DNA from: Apiosordaria backusii
Lineage: Eukaryota > Ascomycota > Sordariomycetes > Sordariales > Lasiosphaeriaceae
Assembly: GCA_030549205.1 (NCBI GenBank)
Contig: JAUKTV010000019.1
Coordinates: 186,001 to 250,000, forward strand
DNA length: 64,000 nucleotides
Direction of reading: 5' to 3'
Position 1 is the first letter of the stretch; each line of letters opens with the position of its first letter. Of the stretch, positions 9,612 through 20,611 are shown piece by piece. A program made the position numbers and the translations under genes. A model generated the notes under the pieces. That model ran no database searches, was not told the origin of the DNA, and worked only from the letters and a program-made list of their open reading frames with translations.

Positions 9612-12600
9612 ATGGCTTCCAGGCAGCAGATGGCGCACCTGCGCAAGATACCAGGTGCTTTGCTTCACGCCTCCCGAGCTCCCAGGCCACTTTTGCGACC
9701 CCGTTTAGCCACAGCTCGCTCTTCTCATAAAGCCTTGTCCAGGTGGGAGAGCACCACGAGTGCCGCCTGGGAAAGCCCGAAACCGACACTGCAGACACCC
9801 GAGTTTTTCAGACTTCCCGACCTATTCCCTGTCAATGAGAGCTTCACCAAGCGCCATATCGGCCCAGACGACCAGGGTGTGCAGGAGATGCTCCAGGCTC
9901 TCTCCCCCCCCGTCCAGTCGCTCGATGAGTTTGTCGAGCAAGTTATACCGGCTGATATTCGGTCCTCAAGGGAGCTGTTTGTGACCGAGGGAAAGCAGTC
10001 TGAGAGCGAGACCATGTCACGGGAAGGTCTCCAGGAATGGGAGGTACAAAAGATTGCGCAGGACATCGCTGGGTCTCCTAACATGTCGGAGAGATACTTT
10101 ATTGGTGAGGGATACTACGGCACGTTGGTTCCCGAGGTTATCAAGCGCAACGTGCTCGAGAGCCCAGCCTGGTACACCAGTTACACGCCATACCAACCCG
10201 AAATCAGCCAGGGCCGTCTTGAGTCTCTATTGAACTTTCAAACTCTGGTGACGGATTTGACCGCTCTTCCCGTTGCCAATGCTAGTTTGCTTGATGAGGG
10301 CACTGCGGCAGCCGAAGCCTTGGCCATCTCCTTGAACTCACTGCCGACGTCCAGGCAGAAACTGGAAGGGAAGACGTTTATCGTCTCCGACTCGACCCAT
10401 CCTGCGACGATCAAGGTGGTGTGCGGGCGTGCTGAGGCGCTCGGCGTCAAGGTTGTGATAACCAAGGTGAACGAGTCCACGCTGGCTAGCCTGGAGGAGC
10501 TGGGGAATAAGCTGGTTGGTGTCTTGGTTCAGTATCCGGATAGGCTCGGCAACGCTATCGACATCAGACCAATTGCGGATGCCGTACACCAACAAGGTGC
10601 CCTCCTCAGTGTCGGAACAGACCTACTGGCACTTACACTCTTGACTCCACCGGGCGAGCTCGGAGCTGATATCGTATTTGGAAACTCGCAGAGATTTGGT
10701 GTGCCTTTTGGATCCGGAGGGCCTCACGCAGCCTTCTTCGCCGTGCAGGAGAAGCTCAAGCGGAAGATGCCCGGCCGTCTTGTCGGCGTATCTAAGGATC
10801 GGTTGGGTGGTCGTGCTCTTCGGCTGGCTTTGCAGACGCGAGAACAGCATATCAGGAGAGAAAAGGCTACTAGCAATGTCTGCACTGCCCAGGCCTTGCT
10901 GGCTAACATGGCCGCGTTTTACGCAGTCTATCATGGACCTGAAGGTCTGAAGCGGATCGCCGAGAGATGCAACCTCGCTGCAAGGGTGGTGTGGGCAGCC
11001 GCCACACGCTATGGCTATGAATCGCAGGAGCCAGTCTTTGATAGAGTCACTATCGATTGCCCGGGTGTGGCCGAGAAGCTCTACCGGTTTGCAAGAGATG
11101 CAGGAATTTATGTCAGGCCAGTAGGCGAGGATAAGGTCACTCTCAGCATGGATGAGACTGTGACGGAGGAGGATTTGAGCAGGATCGTCCAGATTCTCGA
11201 CGGATTCCGCTTCCACCTAGTCAAGGCATCAACGAACTCCGGAGAGGACTACCCCTCTCTTGTAAAGAGTTTGCTTCAAGAGCAGGTGGTGAAGAGTGCA
11301 AACATCCCTGAGCCGCTTAGAAGAACATCGCCTTATCTCACCCACCCTGTCTTCAACAGCCACCATTCTGAGACTGAGATTCTCCGCTATATCCACCACC
11401 TTCAGTCCAAGGATCTTTCCCTGGTACATTCCATGATCCCTCTCGGCTCGTGCACAATGAAGCTCAACGGAAGTGCGGAAATGTCACTCATCACACTGCC
11501 AGGCTTTGCCAACGTTCATCCGGGACGTCTCAAGCAGAACATCAAGGCGCAGCCGATCTACACCATCATCTACGAGCTCGAGCAGCAGCTCAAGAGCATC
11601 ACCGGTATGGATGGCGTAAGCTTGCAGCCAAATTCAGGCGCTCAAGGCGAGTATGCAGGCTTGCGGATCATCCGTAGCTACCTCGACTCTCAGCGCGGCC
11701 CCGAAGATCCTGTCCGTGATATCTGCTTGATTCCTGTTTCCGCTCACGGGACAAACCCGGCCTCAGCAGCCATGGCGGGCATGCGCGTTGTCCCTATCAA
11801 ATGCGACACCAAGACCGGCAACTTGGACCTGGAAGACCTCCGGGCCAAGTGTGACCAGCATTCCAAACAGATCGGCGCCATTATGATCACTTACCCCAGC
11901 ACCTTCGGTGTCTTCGAGCCCCAAATCAAGGAGGTTTGCAATATCATTCACTCCCATGGCGGTCAGGTGTACATGGACGGCGCCAACATGAACGCCCAGA
12001 TCGGCCTTTGCAGTCCGGGTGAGATTGGCGCTGATGTGTGCCATCTCAATCTGCACAAGACCTTCTGCATCCCCCACGGCGGTGGCGGCCCTGGCGTTGG
12101 CCCCGTTTGTGTGAAGGAGCATCTCGGTCCTCACCTTCCCGTCACGACACTTCACAACCCGCCTAACCATCTCACAACGCAAGTGACCAGTGCGCCATTC
12201 GGCAGCGCTGGTATTCTCCCTATCAGCTGGTCATACATTGCTCTCATGGGTGCCTCGGGTCTGAAGAAGGCTACTCAGGTTGGCCTCCTCAACGCCAACT
12301 ATCTTCTGGCCAAGCTTAAACCTCACTACTCGATTCTGTACACCAACGAGCACGGGAGATGCGCCCACGAGTTTATTCTTGACGTCAGACCCTTCCAGGC
12401 CACTGCCGGCGTCGAGGCCATCGACATCGCCAAGCGTCTACAGGATTATGGTTTCCACGCTCCCACCATGAGCTGGCCGGTGGCCAACACGCTCATGATT
12501 GAGCCCACCGAGTCCGAGTCCAAGGAGGAGCTTGACCGGTTTGTCGATGCTCTTGTTAGCATCCGCGAGGAGATCCGTGAGATCGAGGAGGGTAAGGCCC

Positions 12601-12929
12601 CGCGTGAGGGCAACGTCTTGAAGATGGCGCCCCACCCCATGGTGGATATTATTGGCGGCGATGGTGAGGAGGGAAGCAAGTGGGACAGGCCTTATAGCCG
12701 TACCAAGGCTGCCTACCCCCTCCCCTGGCTCAGAGAGAAGAAGTTCTGGCCTAGTGTGGCGAGGATTAACGACAGTAAGAAGCCCCCTTTTCCTATACCA
12801 GTATCATTCTGCGTGTACTAACACTGTTGTTTCCTCACAGCTTACGGCGACACCAACCTTTTCTGCACCTGCCCTCCCGTAGAGGACACCACGGGCGGTA
12901 ATCTGTCTTCTGTTCAGACTTCTCAATAG
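9612..12929 (+). CDS. GCV2: Glycine dehydrogenase (decarboxylating), P-protein, mitochondrial
   Basis: This is the PLP-dependent P-protein of the mitochondrial glycine cleavage system. It decarboxylates glycine and passes the aminomethyl group to the lipoyl H-protein (Gcv3), working with Gcv1 and Lpd1. Exons are 9612-12774 and 12841-12929, giving 1,083 residues, the usual eukaryotic length. The 66-bp intron has a GTAAGA donor, a TACTAAC branch at 12816-12822 and a CAG acceptor. Splicing restores the conserved end DTYGDTNLFCTCPPVED, which reading through the intron loses. The first ~45 residues are rich in Arg/Ser/Ala and lack acidic residues, a matrix-targeting presequence. Family motifs include FTKRHIGPDD, SLGSCTMKLN, SAHGTNPASAAMAGM, YMDGANMNAQ and HLNLHKTFCIPHGGGGPG, with K816 the expected Schiff-base lysine. 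Both pseudo-repeated halves are present. Confidence 0.97.
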
Positions 12930-13709
12930 ACAAATGGGTTAGACAGTGCCGATAGAATTTTCTTTGTTAAGACGGCGTTCACGTGTTTTGATCAGGTCGA
13001 GGGACAATGGCGGTGGGGTAAAGGGAGAGAGGGGGGGAGTTCAACAACTAATCTCCCCAAACAACGAAAGGAAAGAGGGTTCAACATATCGGTCATGGCT
13101 CTTAGAGATATATATATAGATATCTAGACCGAGCCGGGGCACAAACGGGAGTTTTGGAGGGACGGAAGCATTATATTTTGCTTTTCAACATGCATGCATT
13201 CTAGATACCTTACAGATTCTTACACACGTCAATCAGGTGGTGGCTCTTAGGGAGGAGGAAAGGCGTTTTTCAACAAAGACGGGGTGGTTTGTCAAAATAA
13301 AACTTTGGGCTTGTTTGTTTTCACTTTGGTTGCTGTTCTCTGAAGCGAGGAGTTGGTATTTTTTCTTTCTTTTCTTTGTCGTGATTTCGGGTACTTCATC
13401 ATGTCTTGATAGGTGGACGGGGGTGGGGGAAAGATAAATGGCAGGGTTCAACACCATTATTACCTTGCAACTTGCCAACCAACATCAGGTTTAACACATA
13501 GGGCAGTCTCGGATGACAAGCAATGGATTAGCAAAATAGTAGAGGGTTGTTTTGCGATCGATAAAAACGACTTCCCGAAATGGTTCCCTTTTATTTTTGA
13601 CCTCCATGAAAATGACCGCTCCAAGTATGCACTCACACCCGTCCGTCTATCTATCTACAACCTTCATGGATATCTTGAATTCATATACAACACATCAAAT
13701 AACCTCTAA
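12930..13709. other. Convergent 3' flanks of GCV2 and SQT1
   Basis: These 780 bp lie between convergent stops. There is a short TA-rich tract (ATATATATA) near 13108-13125 and a T-rich stretch around 13358-13380. Short open frames on both strands are not gene-like. It presumably holds two 3' UTRs. Confidence 0.5.
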
Positions 13710-15296
13710 TCAGGCCTCAAAAACCAGCACCACGGAATCATCACCGGCTGTCACAACTCTCTCCCCATCAGCGCCCTGCACGAAACCCAAAATACCGCCA
13801 CCTTCGCCGCCGCCCCTGTGGCCCTTCCATTCCTTGATCAGACCGGCCGTCTGCCCCGAGGCAACGGCCTCCTGGGTAGCGGTCGCGCCGCGCAAGTCCC
13901 ACCGTCTAACCACGCCGTCCAAACCGCACGACGTCAGGAGCCAGCCGGCAGTCGCGCCAGTGGCAGCCCGGACAAAGTCTACCTTGACAACAGACTCCCC
14001 CTCGTGAGCACCGCGGATGTGTTTCCTCACTGCGAACGACCTCGCGGCATCAAAGATGGCTATGCTGCCGTCTACTGAGCCGGCGGCAAGCAGCGGCTGT
14101 TGCGGGGAGAAGGACAGGGACTCGACGCTGTCTGACTGTACGTTCAAGGCGGCGAGGACCACGCCGGCGCCGGCGGAAGGATCGCTTTGCGCGCTGGAGG
14201 AGTGAGAGGAGGGAGCGGCTCTCCGGCCGGCGGGGCCTCGTTGGACGGGTACAGCGCGTTGTGTGGTTTGTCGCTGCGAAGCAGGTTGAGCGGAGAGGCG
14301 CGGGAGACCGACAACCCTGATGGCGCCCTGCGCACCACCCACGGCTACGAGCCCGCCTGATGGGGAGATGGCGACAGAGTAAAGACCGCCTTCGACGAAG
14401 AAGCGCTGATCCGCGTCCGCGAGGGAGACGACTGTTTGACCGTTGTCGGTGACGAGGTTCTTGGCAGCCGCTTCGCCAAAGACGTCAAACACGTGTAGGG
14501 AGCTGTCCTCGCTGACGGTGGCAAGGAGGAGGCCATCAGATGACCAGGTGCCTGCTGTGCAAGGGCCGGTGTGGAGGAAGTAGGACTGGACGATTTGGAT
14601 GGGGTTGGATGAATCGGAGGCTGGATCGATAGTGAAGACCCAGACGGAGCCGTCGGATGCGCCCAGAGCGATGGTGTTCGGGTGGGTGGCTGATGGGCAG
14701 GGCGATACCCAGTTGACTTCTTCCGTTTCTTGTGACTCGCCAATGAATTGAAACTGAGCACCTGTCCCGGTGCTGGAAACTCCTACAGCGTAGGCGCGCA
14801 ACCGTCCGTCCATGCCACCGCTGACCAGGAAGTCACCGCGCGGGAGTGTGAATGTGAGCGCATTGATGCTGTCTGTGTGGCCATCAATGGCGAATATCGG
14901 CTGGAGTTCTGTCGGTTGCCATGCACCGGCCGAGCTAGGGTCTGAGTTGTAACTTGGTGGGAGGACTGGCTTTGATGAGGCGACAGAAATGTCAAAAACG
15001 TAGCCTTTGCCGGGAGCATCGTCGGCGTCGCCCTCGGAACCACCTGTCGCAATCAGGTTTGGATATACTGGGTGCTGAGCAATTGCAAAGACTGAGTCCT
15101 TGTGCTGGTCAAAGTAGGCGATACCATCGTTCTCCAATACCAACTCCTCTCCCTGACCCTCGTCGTCTGAGTCCATGGGGATATCACCGTCACCGTCCAT
15201 CTCCTCGACAACTTCCTGCACGTCGTCCTCGCCAATCATCTCGGGCTCCGAGTCGTCATCGTCGGCGGGGTTTTGGTAGGGTTTTGAGGAAGACAT
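13710..15296 (-). CDS. SQT1: WD40 protein Sqt1 (AAMP family), chaperone of ribosomal protein uL16
   Basis: Yeast Sqt1 is a dedicated chaperone that holds newly made Rpl10 (uL16) before its assembly into the 60S subunit. The protein has 528 residues in one exon. The first ~55 residues are highly acidic, then a WD40 propeller starts at DQHKDSVFAIAQHP and runs to the end (GHTDSINALTF, HTGPCTAGTWSSDGLLLAT, SLSFSPQQPLLAAGS, LTSCGLDGVVRRWDL and others). It is longer than yeast Sqt1 because of a low-complexity Ser/Ala/Gln/Arg insert between later blades. The in-frame frame extends upstream, but only by a TTG codon. The ATG at 15296 has A at -3 and is the start chosen. It converges on GCV2 and diverges from the RNase H gene. 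Confidence 0.87.
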   Translation of the reverse strand: MSSSKPYQNPADDDDSEPEMIGEDDVQEVVEEMDGDGDIPMDSDDEGQGEELVLENDGIAYFDQHKDSVFAIAQHPVYPNLIATGGSEGDADDAPGKGYVFDISVASSKPVLPPSYNSDPSSAGAWQPTELQPIFAIDGHTDSINALTFTLPRGDFLVSGGMDGRLRAYAVGVSSTGTGAQFQFIGESQETEEVNWVSPCPSATHPNTIALGASDGSVWVFTIDPASDSSNPIQIVQSYFLHTGPCTAGTWSSDGLLLATVSEDSSLHVFDVFGEAAAKNLVTDNGQTVVSLADADQRFFVEGGLYSVAISPSGGLVAVGGAQGAIRVVGLPRLSAQPASQRQTTQRAVPVQRGPAGRRAAPSSHSSSAQSDPSAGAGVVLAALNVQSDSVESLSFSPQQPLLAAGSVDGSIAIFDAARSFAVRKHIRGAHEGESVVKVDFVRAATGATAGWLLTSCGLDGVVRRWDLRGATATQEAVASGQTAGLIKEWKGHRGGGEGGGILGFVQGADGERVVTAGDDSVVLVFEA

Positions 15297-16458
15297 TTTG
15301 TTGGCTGGTAGCAATGTGCTGAGGAGTATTTCGCGGAATTAGTTGAACGGACTTGGTAACCGTCTCGATGATGACGATGGTTGAAATGGATGGTGGGGTA
15401 AATATTTACCACAACTTTTTTTCTAGCACACTGCCTGCTTGATAAGCAGTCTGCTTATCGATCAATGGCGGGGTTCGAATTGATTCTCACTTTACTCCAC
15501 AAAAGTCAGTGTGAGTGGGTAATCTTCGGTGGCAGCAAAATCCACTTTCAACATCAACAATGTTGGCCGTTACTTTACCCTAACCCTGTTCTGAGCGAAA
15601 AGTCGAGGACCACGATGGTTCAAATCTGGCGTTTGCAAATTGCAGACCGTTTTTCACCGACATAGAGATACTTTTACTGATTAGTGGACACATACAGAGA
15701 ATGTCACGGAGACTTGACATCTGCTGTTCGCTTGTAAAGCAGCGAAGAGGAGAAAAAAAATGGAAAAAAAAATTGACAAGAGTGATGCTGTAGCCCGGAA
15801 TTGGACCGGGTCAGTGCTATACTGGAGAGACTCCGCCTGACTTGAAACTTATGACGTCTGGGCGCTCTAGGTCGACCCCGAGAACCTGTAGGGCCGGAAC
15901 GTAGTATCTATCCTACGCCAGGAACTGGAGGAAGCGAATGAGGGTTACCTCAGCAATCTCGAAGAAGATGCAACGGCTTTAGCCATGTCGTGGGTGTCAG
16001 CCCGGAGGGGAGACTCGAGGAGGCCGTCACCTTACATCAAGATGTCGTACTGCTGGGCCGCTTAACCATGGTAGCTTGATGCCCGCTGCACCAGTTGGCA
16101 CCTACAAACACTGATCTCTTGCCGAAAGCCTGCTCCTGGATCCAGGTATATATGATAAGGTAAGTGGGGCACAGAGATTGCAGGCTTCAAAGGTACAATG
16201 TCCCTTCCTTCCTTCCAAGTTGAGCTGGAGACACTGGAGCGTTCGATGGCAGTGTGACCCAAATCTTTCCACATTTTGGTTGTTTTGATAATTTATCGCG
16301 ATGTTAGAATCCTCGGCTCCAACAACCAACCTCGCTAGCTTTCTCGTTCTTCAGCCCTTTCCCCTAATGTTATGATCACCGCCCAGATCTGTGTTTTGAA
16401 AACTTCAACCGACCCCATTGTTCGATAATTCAAGTCGCGTCATTTAAAGTTATCCAGT
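15297..16458. other. Divergent region between SQT1 and the RNase H gene, with a coding-like trace
   Basis: The SQT1 promoter and GATA palindrome occupy the left part. On the plus strand 15892-16065 is open and reads as plausible protein (QELEEANEGYLSNLEEDATA), ending at TAA. It has no start codon in a good context, a TAG at 15889-15891 just upstream, and no partner exon that I could find. It may be a remnant or a missed exon. The rest shows nothing recognisable. Confidence 0.35.
15441..15459. promoter_or_regulatory. Palindromic pair of GATA sites upstream of SQT1
   Basis: The sequence GATAAGCAG-T-CTGCTTATC is a perfect 9-bp palindrome with one central base and carries two opposed GATAAG motifs. 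Paired GATAAG elements are known binding sites of fungal GATA factors (AreA/NIT2, WC-type, SRE-type). It lies about 145 bp upstream of the SQT1 start codon. Function is inferred from sequence only. Confidence 0.45.
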
Positions 16459-17836
16459 ATGCCGAAACTCTCACATCTCGCCAAAAAGGCAATAAAACGC
16501 GCCATCTGCTTCGCTGACTCAGATCCGGAGCCAGAGGATGGACAAAAGAGGCTTAAAGTCCTGCACGTCACTAATGGCAGTATCAGCTCTGACAAAGTAA
16601 CCGGCACCGGCAGCAGTGTCAGCTCTTACGAGGCCATCGGTTCCAACAGCAAAGAGACGATCAAGCATGCGACAACCGCCGATTCTGCCGAGAGGCATGC
16701 CAAGGACAGAGAGGGAGGAGGCACTGGTCGTGTCACAAAAGTCCGAGGGCGCATCGCAACAGTCAATGGCAACAGCGGTTTGTCCGAGCCAGCTAAGAAG
16801 CCTGACATACTCAACGACTCGAATGAGATAATGAATGCCAATGTCGAAAGCCCGATTCCGAAACCGGGGCAGCACCAGGATCAGAGCACTCAACCACAGG
16901 GAGTGGGCCACGGCCATGGGGTCAGTCAACAGGGACTGCCTTCAAAAAGGGGTAATCAACAAAACGGGGTTAATCAACAAAGCGGGGATAGTCAACAAAA
17001 AGGGGGCCACGACCAACAGGGACAGCACTCACAAGGAATTCAACATCAGGGGCCGCGGCAGATAAGGAAGGGGTCTCAGCAAATCCTGACAAACCTGTCG
17101 AAGACCAGCTTTATTGATGCCAAGGATCTGCACTCTAAAACTCTTGTGGAATATCGGCAATTCCAAGGTCTGGTTTTCATCGAAAAAAACAGGACTCTGG
17201 CAATCCGTGACGCCGCCCGGGCCTGTAAAACCCTTGTCCATCATAACGAGATCACGATGTTCACAGATGGGTCAGCGCTGCCGAACAAGAACCCCAAGGA
17301 CATACCAATGGAGGGTGGGTGCGCGATCGTTCATCGGGATTGGTACCGAGGCGCATGGTAAGCACACATCCTTAATCAGCCTCTATCTGTATAATCAAAA
17401 AACAGATCAAACTTGGGATCAAGAGCATGTGATATCTAACGGTAACAGGGATGTTTGCGACTGGTTTGTTTCGAAAATATACAACAGTCAACACGCAGAG
17501 CTGTTGGCTATTTGTGAAGCGCTCAATATCGTCAAGGAAAAGCAAAAGGGCAGACGCAAAGGTGGTCACCCTCCACTTCGCGTGCTTCGATTGTTTAGCG
17601 ATTCGGTCAATGCTCTGGAGTACGTGCAGAAGGGGCAGGACTTGGCCAACACGGACTTTCATATGGCGGCGCTACAGCCAATAGTCGGCGAGATAATTCA
17701 CTTGTCGCACCGTCTAAAGGAGCTTGGCTGTAGCATCGAGTTGCGTTGGGTCCCCGGGCATCGCCACCAAGTTCAGCCTCACAAAAAAGCGGATGTGGCG
17801 TCCCGGCACGCGGCCAAGTCCGGCAGCTCGAGATAG
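16459..17836 (+). CDS. RNase H-fold domain protein with Gln-rich linker
   Basis: Exons are 16459-17357 and 17449-17836, giving 428 residues. The 91-bp intron has donor GTAAGC, a TCTAAC branch and acceptor ACAG, and joins in phase through a Trp codon. Residues 1-130 are polar and disordered with a basic start. Residues 135-208 are rich in Gln, Gly and His. Residues 260-428 form an RNase H domain: D270 in FTDGSALPN, E317 in HAELLAI, D351 in LFSDSVNAL and D415 in KKADVASRHA. This is the D-E-D-D set expected of an active RNase H1-type fold, with WVPGH before the last Asp. It has no N-terminal hybrid-binding domain, so it is probably not the housekeeping RNase H1 but a fungal RNase H-like family, some of which resemble domains of non-LTR retrotransposons. 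It is the last gene before the AT-rich block. Substrate unknown. Confidence 0.75.
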
Positions 17837-18420
17837 AATTTCGGGGCTGGCCCGGGGATTGCCGCTCCTGAGCTGTACTCAAAGCGTTGGCGAGCGGTCC
17901 AGGAGGAAGTGTTGGCGGTCGCTCGGAGGCATCCCGAGTTTGACCGCCATGGCTATTCATACTTCCAAAAAAGACCTAGTTGTTCAAAGTAAAATGGGAT
18001 AACTAGGTCTTTGAAGGTAAGGTACGTCCATGTCTTTAATTCTGGTTGACTTGATAAGAAGGCTAACAACAAGATGTATACTTAGAACTTACAGGCCTTG
18101 TCTGAGTTTGGGAAAGCTTGGATCGTAATATGGGATGGCTATTTTGCAAAGTTACTGGCTGGATGGAAGTTGAAGAAGTTGTTCGAAATTTGTAGGAGAG
18201 TTGAAGTTCTGTTGGAATGATGGTAAGAGCTCTTGGTTTGTTGGAATATAAGGTCAAGGAAGAGATCAGCATATTCAAAACTATTTCCTACTCCAAATCT
18301 CGACGTCTTACACCCACAGAGGCACGTGACATACATAGGCACTAGACACCAGGCGCACCGCACATACACCCTGTATACACCCTGTACGCATAGGGTGCGC
18401 ATATTTACTAATACCTACTA
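17837..18420. other. 3' flank of the RNase H gene, transition to AT-rich DNA
   Basis: No gene is supported. It contains the hairpin at 17970-18012 and becomes increasingly AT-rich towards 18400. Short frames on both strands are not gene-like. Confidence 0.45.
17970..18012. repeat. 12-bp perfect inverted repeat downstream of the RNase H gene
   Basis: AAAGACCTAGTT at 17970-17981 and AACTAGGTCTTT at 18001-18012 are exact reverse complements with a 19-nt loop. It starts about 134 bp after the stop codon, so it may form a 3' UTR hairpin. No terminator role should be assumed in a eukaryote. Confidence 0.45.
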
Positions 18421-18652
18421 ATATTACTATACCTTATTAAAGAGGCAGCTATTGTAACTCTAACCGAAGGTTCTTAAAACAACTACCCTAAAGAATTAAA
18501 AACCTTCCTTCTGTCTTTAAAGATTATAATAAAATATCACCTTCTCTTTAATACTGGCATATCCTTATAAGTATACCACTATCTCCTCTACCCTTTAAAT
18601 TTCTTTAAGTTTAATAGTATTGTAAGATTCTATACTTCTGCAGGACTTACCT

Positions 18653-19262
18653 AACGTTATAGTCTACTTTATACAATTCCTTAAAAGGACTAGTAATTTA
18701 AAAACTTCTAAAAGAAACTCCTTATTTAATTTTTACTTTTTACTATAAATTACATCCTATATATAATATAATTATTATATTTTTATTTTTATTTTTCTTT
18801 TTTATATATAAATATATTTAATAATTTTCTTAACTTTAATTTCTTATAATAAATCTAACCTTAAAAAATACCTTTATATCCTCTTTTATAAAGGAAGCTT
18901 TTATTAAACCTCTTATTTATATACTTTTTATATTAATTATAAAAATTTATATAAAAGACTTCCTTTAAAACTTTCTTTAGAATTTCTTTTAAAATCTTTT
19001 TTAAAACCTTTTTCGGAACTTCTTTTAAAAACTTCTTTTAAAAACCTCCTTTAAAACCTTTTTTAAAACCTCTTTTAAAATCTTTTTTAAAACTTCCTTT
19101 AAAATCTTTTTTAAAACCTTCTTTAAAACCTCCTCTAGAACTTCTTCTAGAACCTCTTTGGAAGCCTTTTTAGGAACTTCTTTAGAAACTTCCCTTAGGA
19201 ACTTCCTTTAAAAGCCTCCTCAAAAGCCTCTACATAAACTTTCTACTAAAAGGTTATAATAA
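18653..19262 (+). repeat. Dispersed repeat A, copy 1, with minisatellite
   Basis: This is similar along its length to 42818-43474, in the same orientation (for example ACAATTCCTTAAAAGG, then CCTTTATAAAGGAAGCTT). Its right half, about 18955-19240, is a degenerate tandem array of a ~15-nt unit like AAAACCTTCTTTTAA. Both copies lie at the left edge of an AT-rich block. The parent element is not identified. Confidence 0.65.
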
Positions 19263-19636
19263 ATAGTATCTTATCTTTTCTCCCTATATAAAGGGCTATC
19301 GAATTAAAATAACTTACCTTTTTATTTACTTATTAATAAACTTTAGTATATAATTTATTTCTATTAATATAATAAATATTATAAAAAGTTGAAGAATTAA
19401 AAAAGTAATAGAAATAAATAATCTAATTTAATAAATACTTTAGAATAAATTTACATTAAATCTTTTAAAATATAACCTTTATTTAATTTAAAAATAATTA
19501 AGGTTAAATAATAAAAGGAAATATAACTAAAAGTTTTAAATATAAATAGTATATAATACTAAATTGTAAAAAAATATAGGAAAAATTATTAACTAATAGT
19601 AAATTTAAAAAGACATTTAAAATATTATTATTTATA

Positions 19637-20611
19637 TCTCTCTAAGAAGTAGAGCTTTTAAAAAAAAATTTCTTTTACAACGCCACACCCGGCGTTAGTT
19701 CTCTTTACAGTTAATCTAGTATACCACTTAAACTGCCTAGGACTACCGTTATAGTCATGTAACTATTATATGCTTATTACGTACTTATTATATAGCTAAA
19801 TCTTTTACCGTCGAGTTTAATAATAAGCTTATATAATGACATTATAGCCAAACCTTCTAAATACCTCCTTTACTACTGAATTGCTTATAACTATACTGAT
19901 AACTTCTTTACTAACCTACATTAAGGCTAAGCACTAGCGCCTATATAAAGTTAAAAAGGATCCTATCTACTTTTCTTCTTCCTTTTCTATATTACTTACT
20001 ATATTACTTTCCTACATTACCTACTATATTCCTTTTTTACATTACCTACTATATTAAGATTTAATCGATTATAATATTAAGTATAGGTCTATTCTATATA
20101 ACTTAATAATTAAAAAATAGCACTAATATAATAGTAATATATAATCTACTATACCGAAAGTCTATAAGTATAAGATCCTAAGGCTAAATTACTATAAGTA
20201 CCTTAAATTAGCTAACGTAATAATGGCCGTATTAAAGAAAGATAGTAAGAAGTAGAAGAATATAAACGTTGCCTATACTTAAATATATACTATATATACT
20301 ATTATTACTTTATTTATTGACTAATATATTAGACTCTATTAATTTGGATAAGATATGATCGATTTTAATATAGACTAGTAGATTAAAGAAGATAATATAG
20401 AGACTTAAGATAAAGCCTTTAAATAGAAAGATAAAGTAGAAGGATAGTTAGTAAAGTTAATATCGATTGCAGGTATAATAGTAAAGGCTAAAACGCTTTA
20501 ATAGGTAGCTAGTTTAATAGTATATTAAATAACTTGAAGAGACTGTTTACTATTATATTGATCGTAAATATCTATATATCATATCTTATATATATACCAC
20601 TGAACCTTAAG
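19637..20611 (+). repeat. Dispersed repeat B, copy 1
   Basis: This is an approximately 975-bp unit starting near TCTCTCTAAGAAGTAGAGC and ending CCACTGAACCTTAAG. Other copies are at 24745-25715, 26914-27888 (inverted), 28527-29797 (interrupted) and 29798-30747. Copies differ mainly by C/T and G/A changes, as RIP makes. No terminal inverted repeat is obvious; the least mutated copies start TGTCTC. Confidence 0.75.

Noticed and set aside
9016..9798. 260-codon minus-strand frame over the GCV2 start
   Set aside because: Antisense to the GCV2 presequence and promoter; composition is Arg/Ser/Pro-rich with no domain, and GCV2 on the plus strand is unequivocal.
10623..11216. 197-codon frame antisense to GCV2
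   Set aside because: Lies wholly inside the conserved P-protein coding region and shows no protein-like features.
18955..19240. Telomere-like or subtelomeric tandem array
   Set aside because: The unit (AAAACCTTCTTT-like) is degenerate and not TTAGGG-type; it is part of a dispersed repeat.
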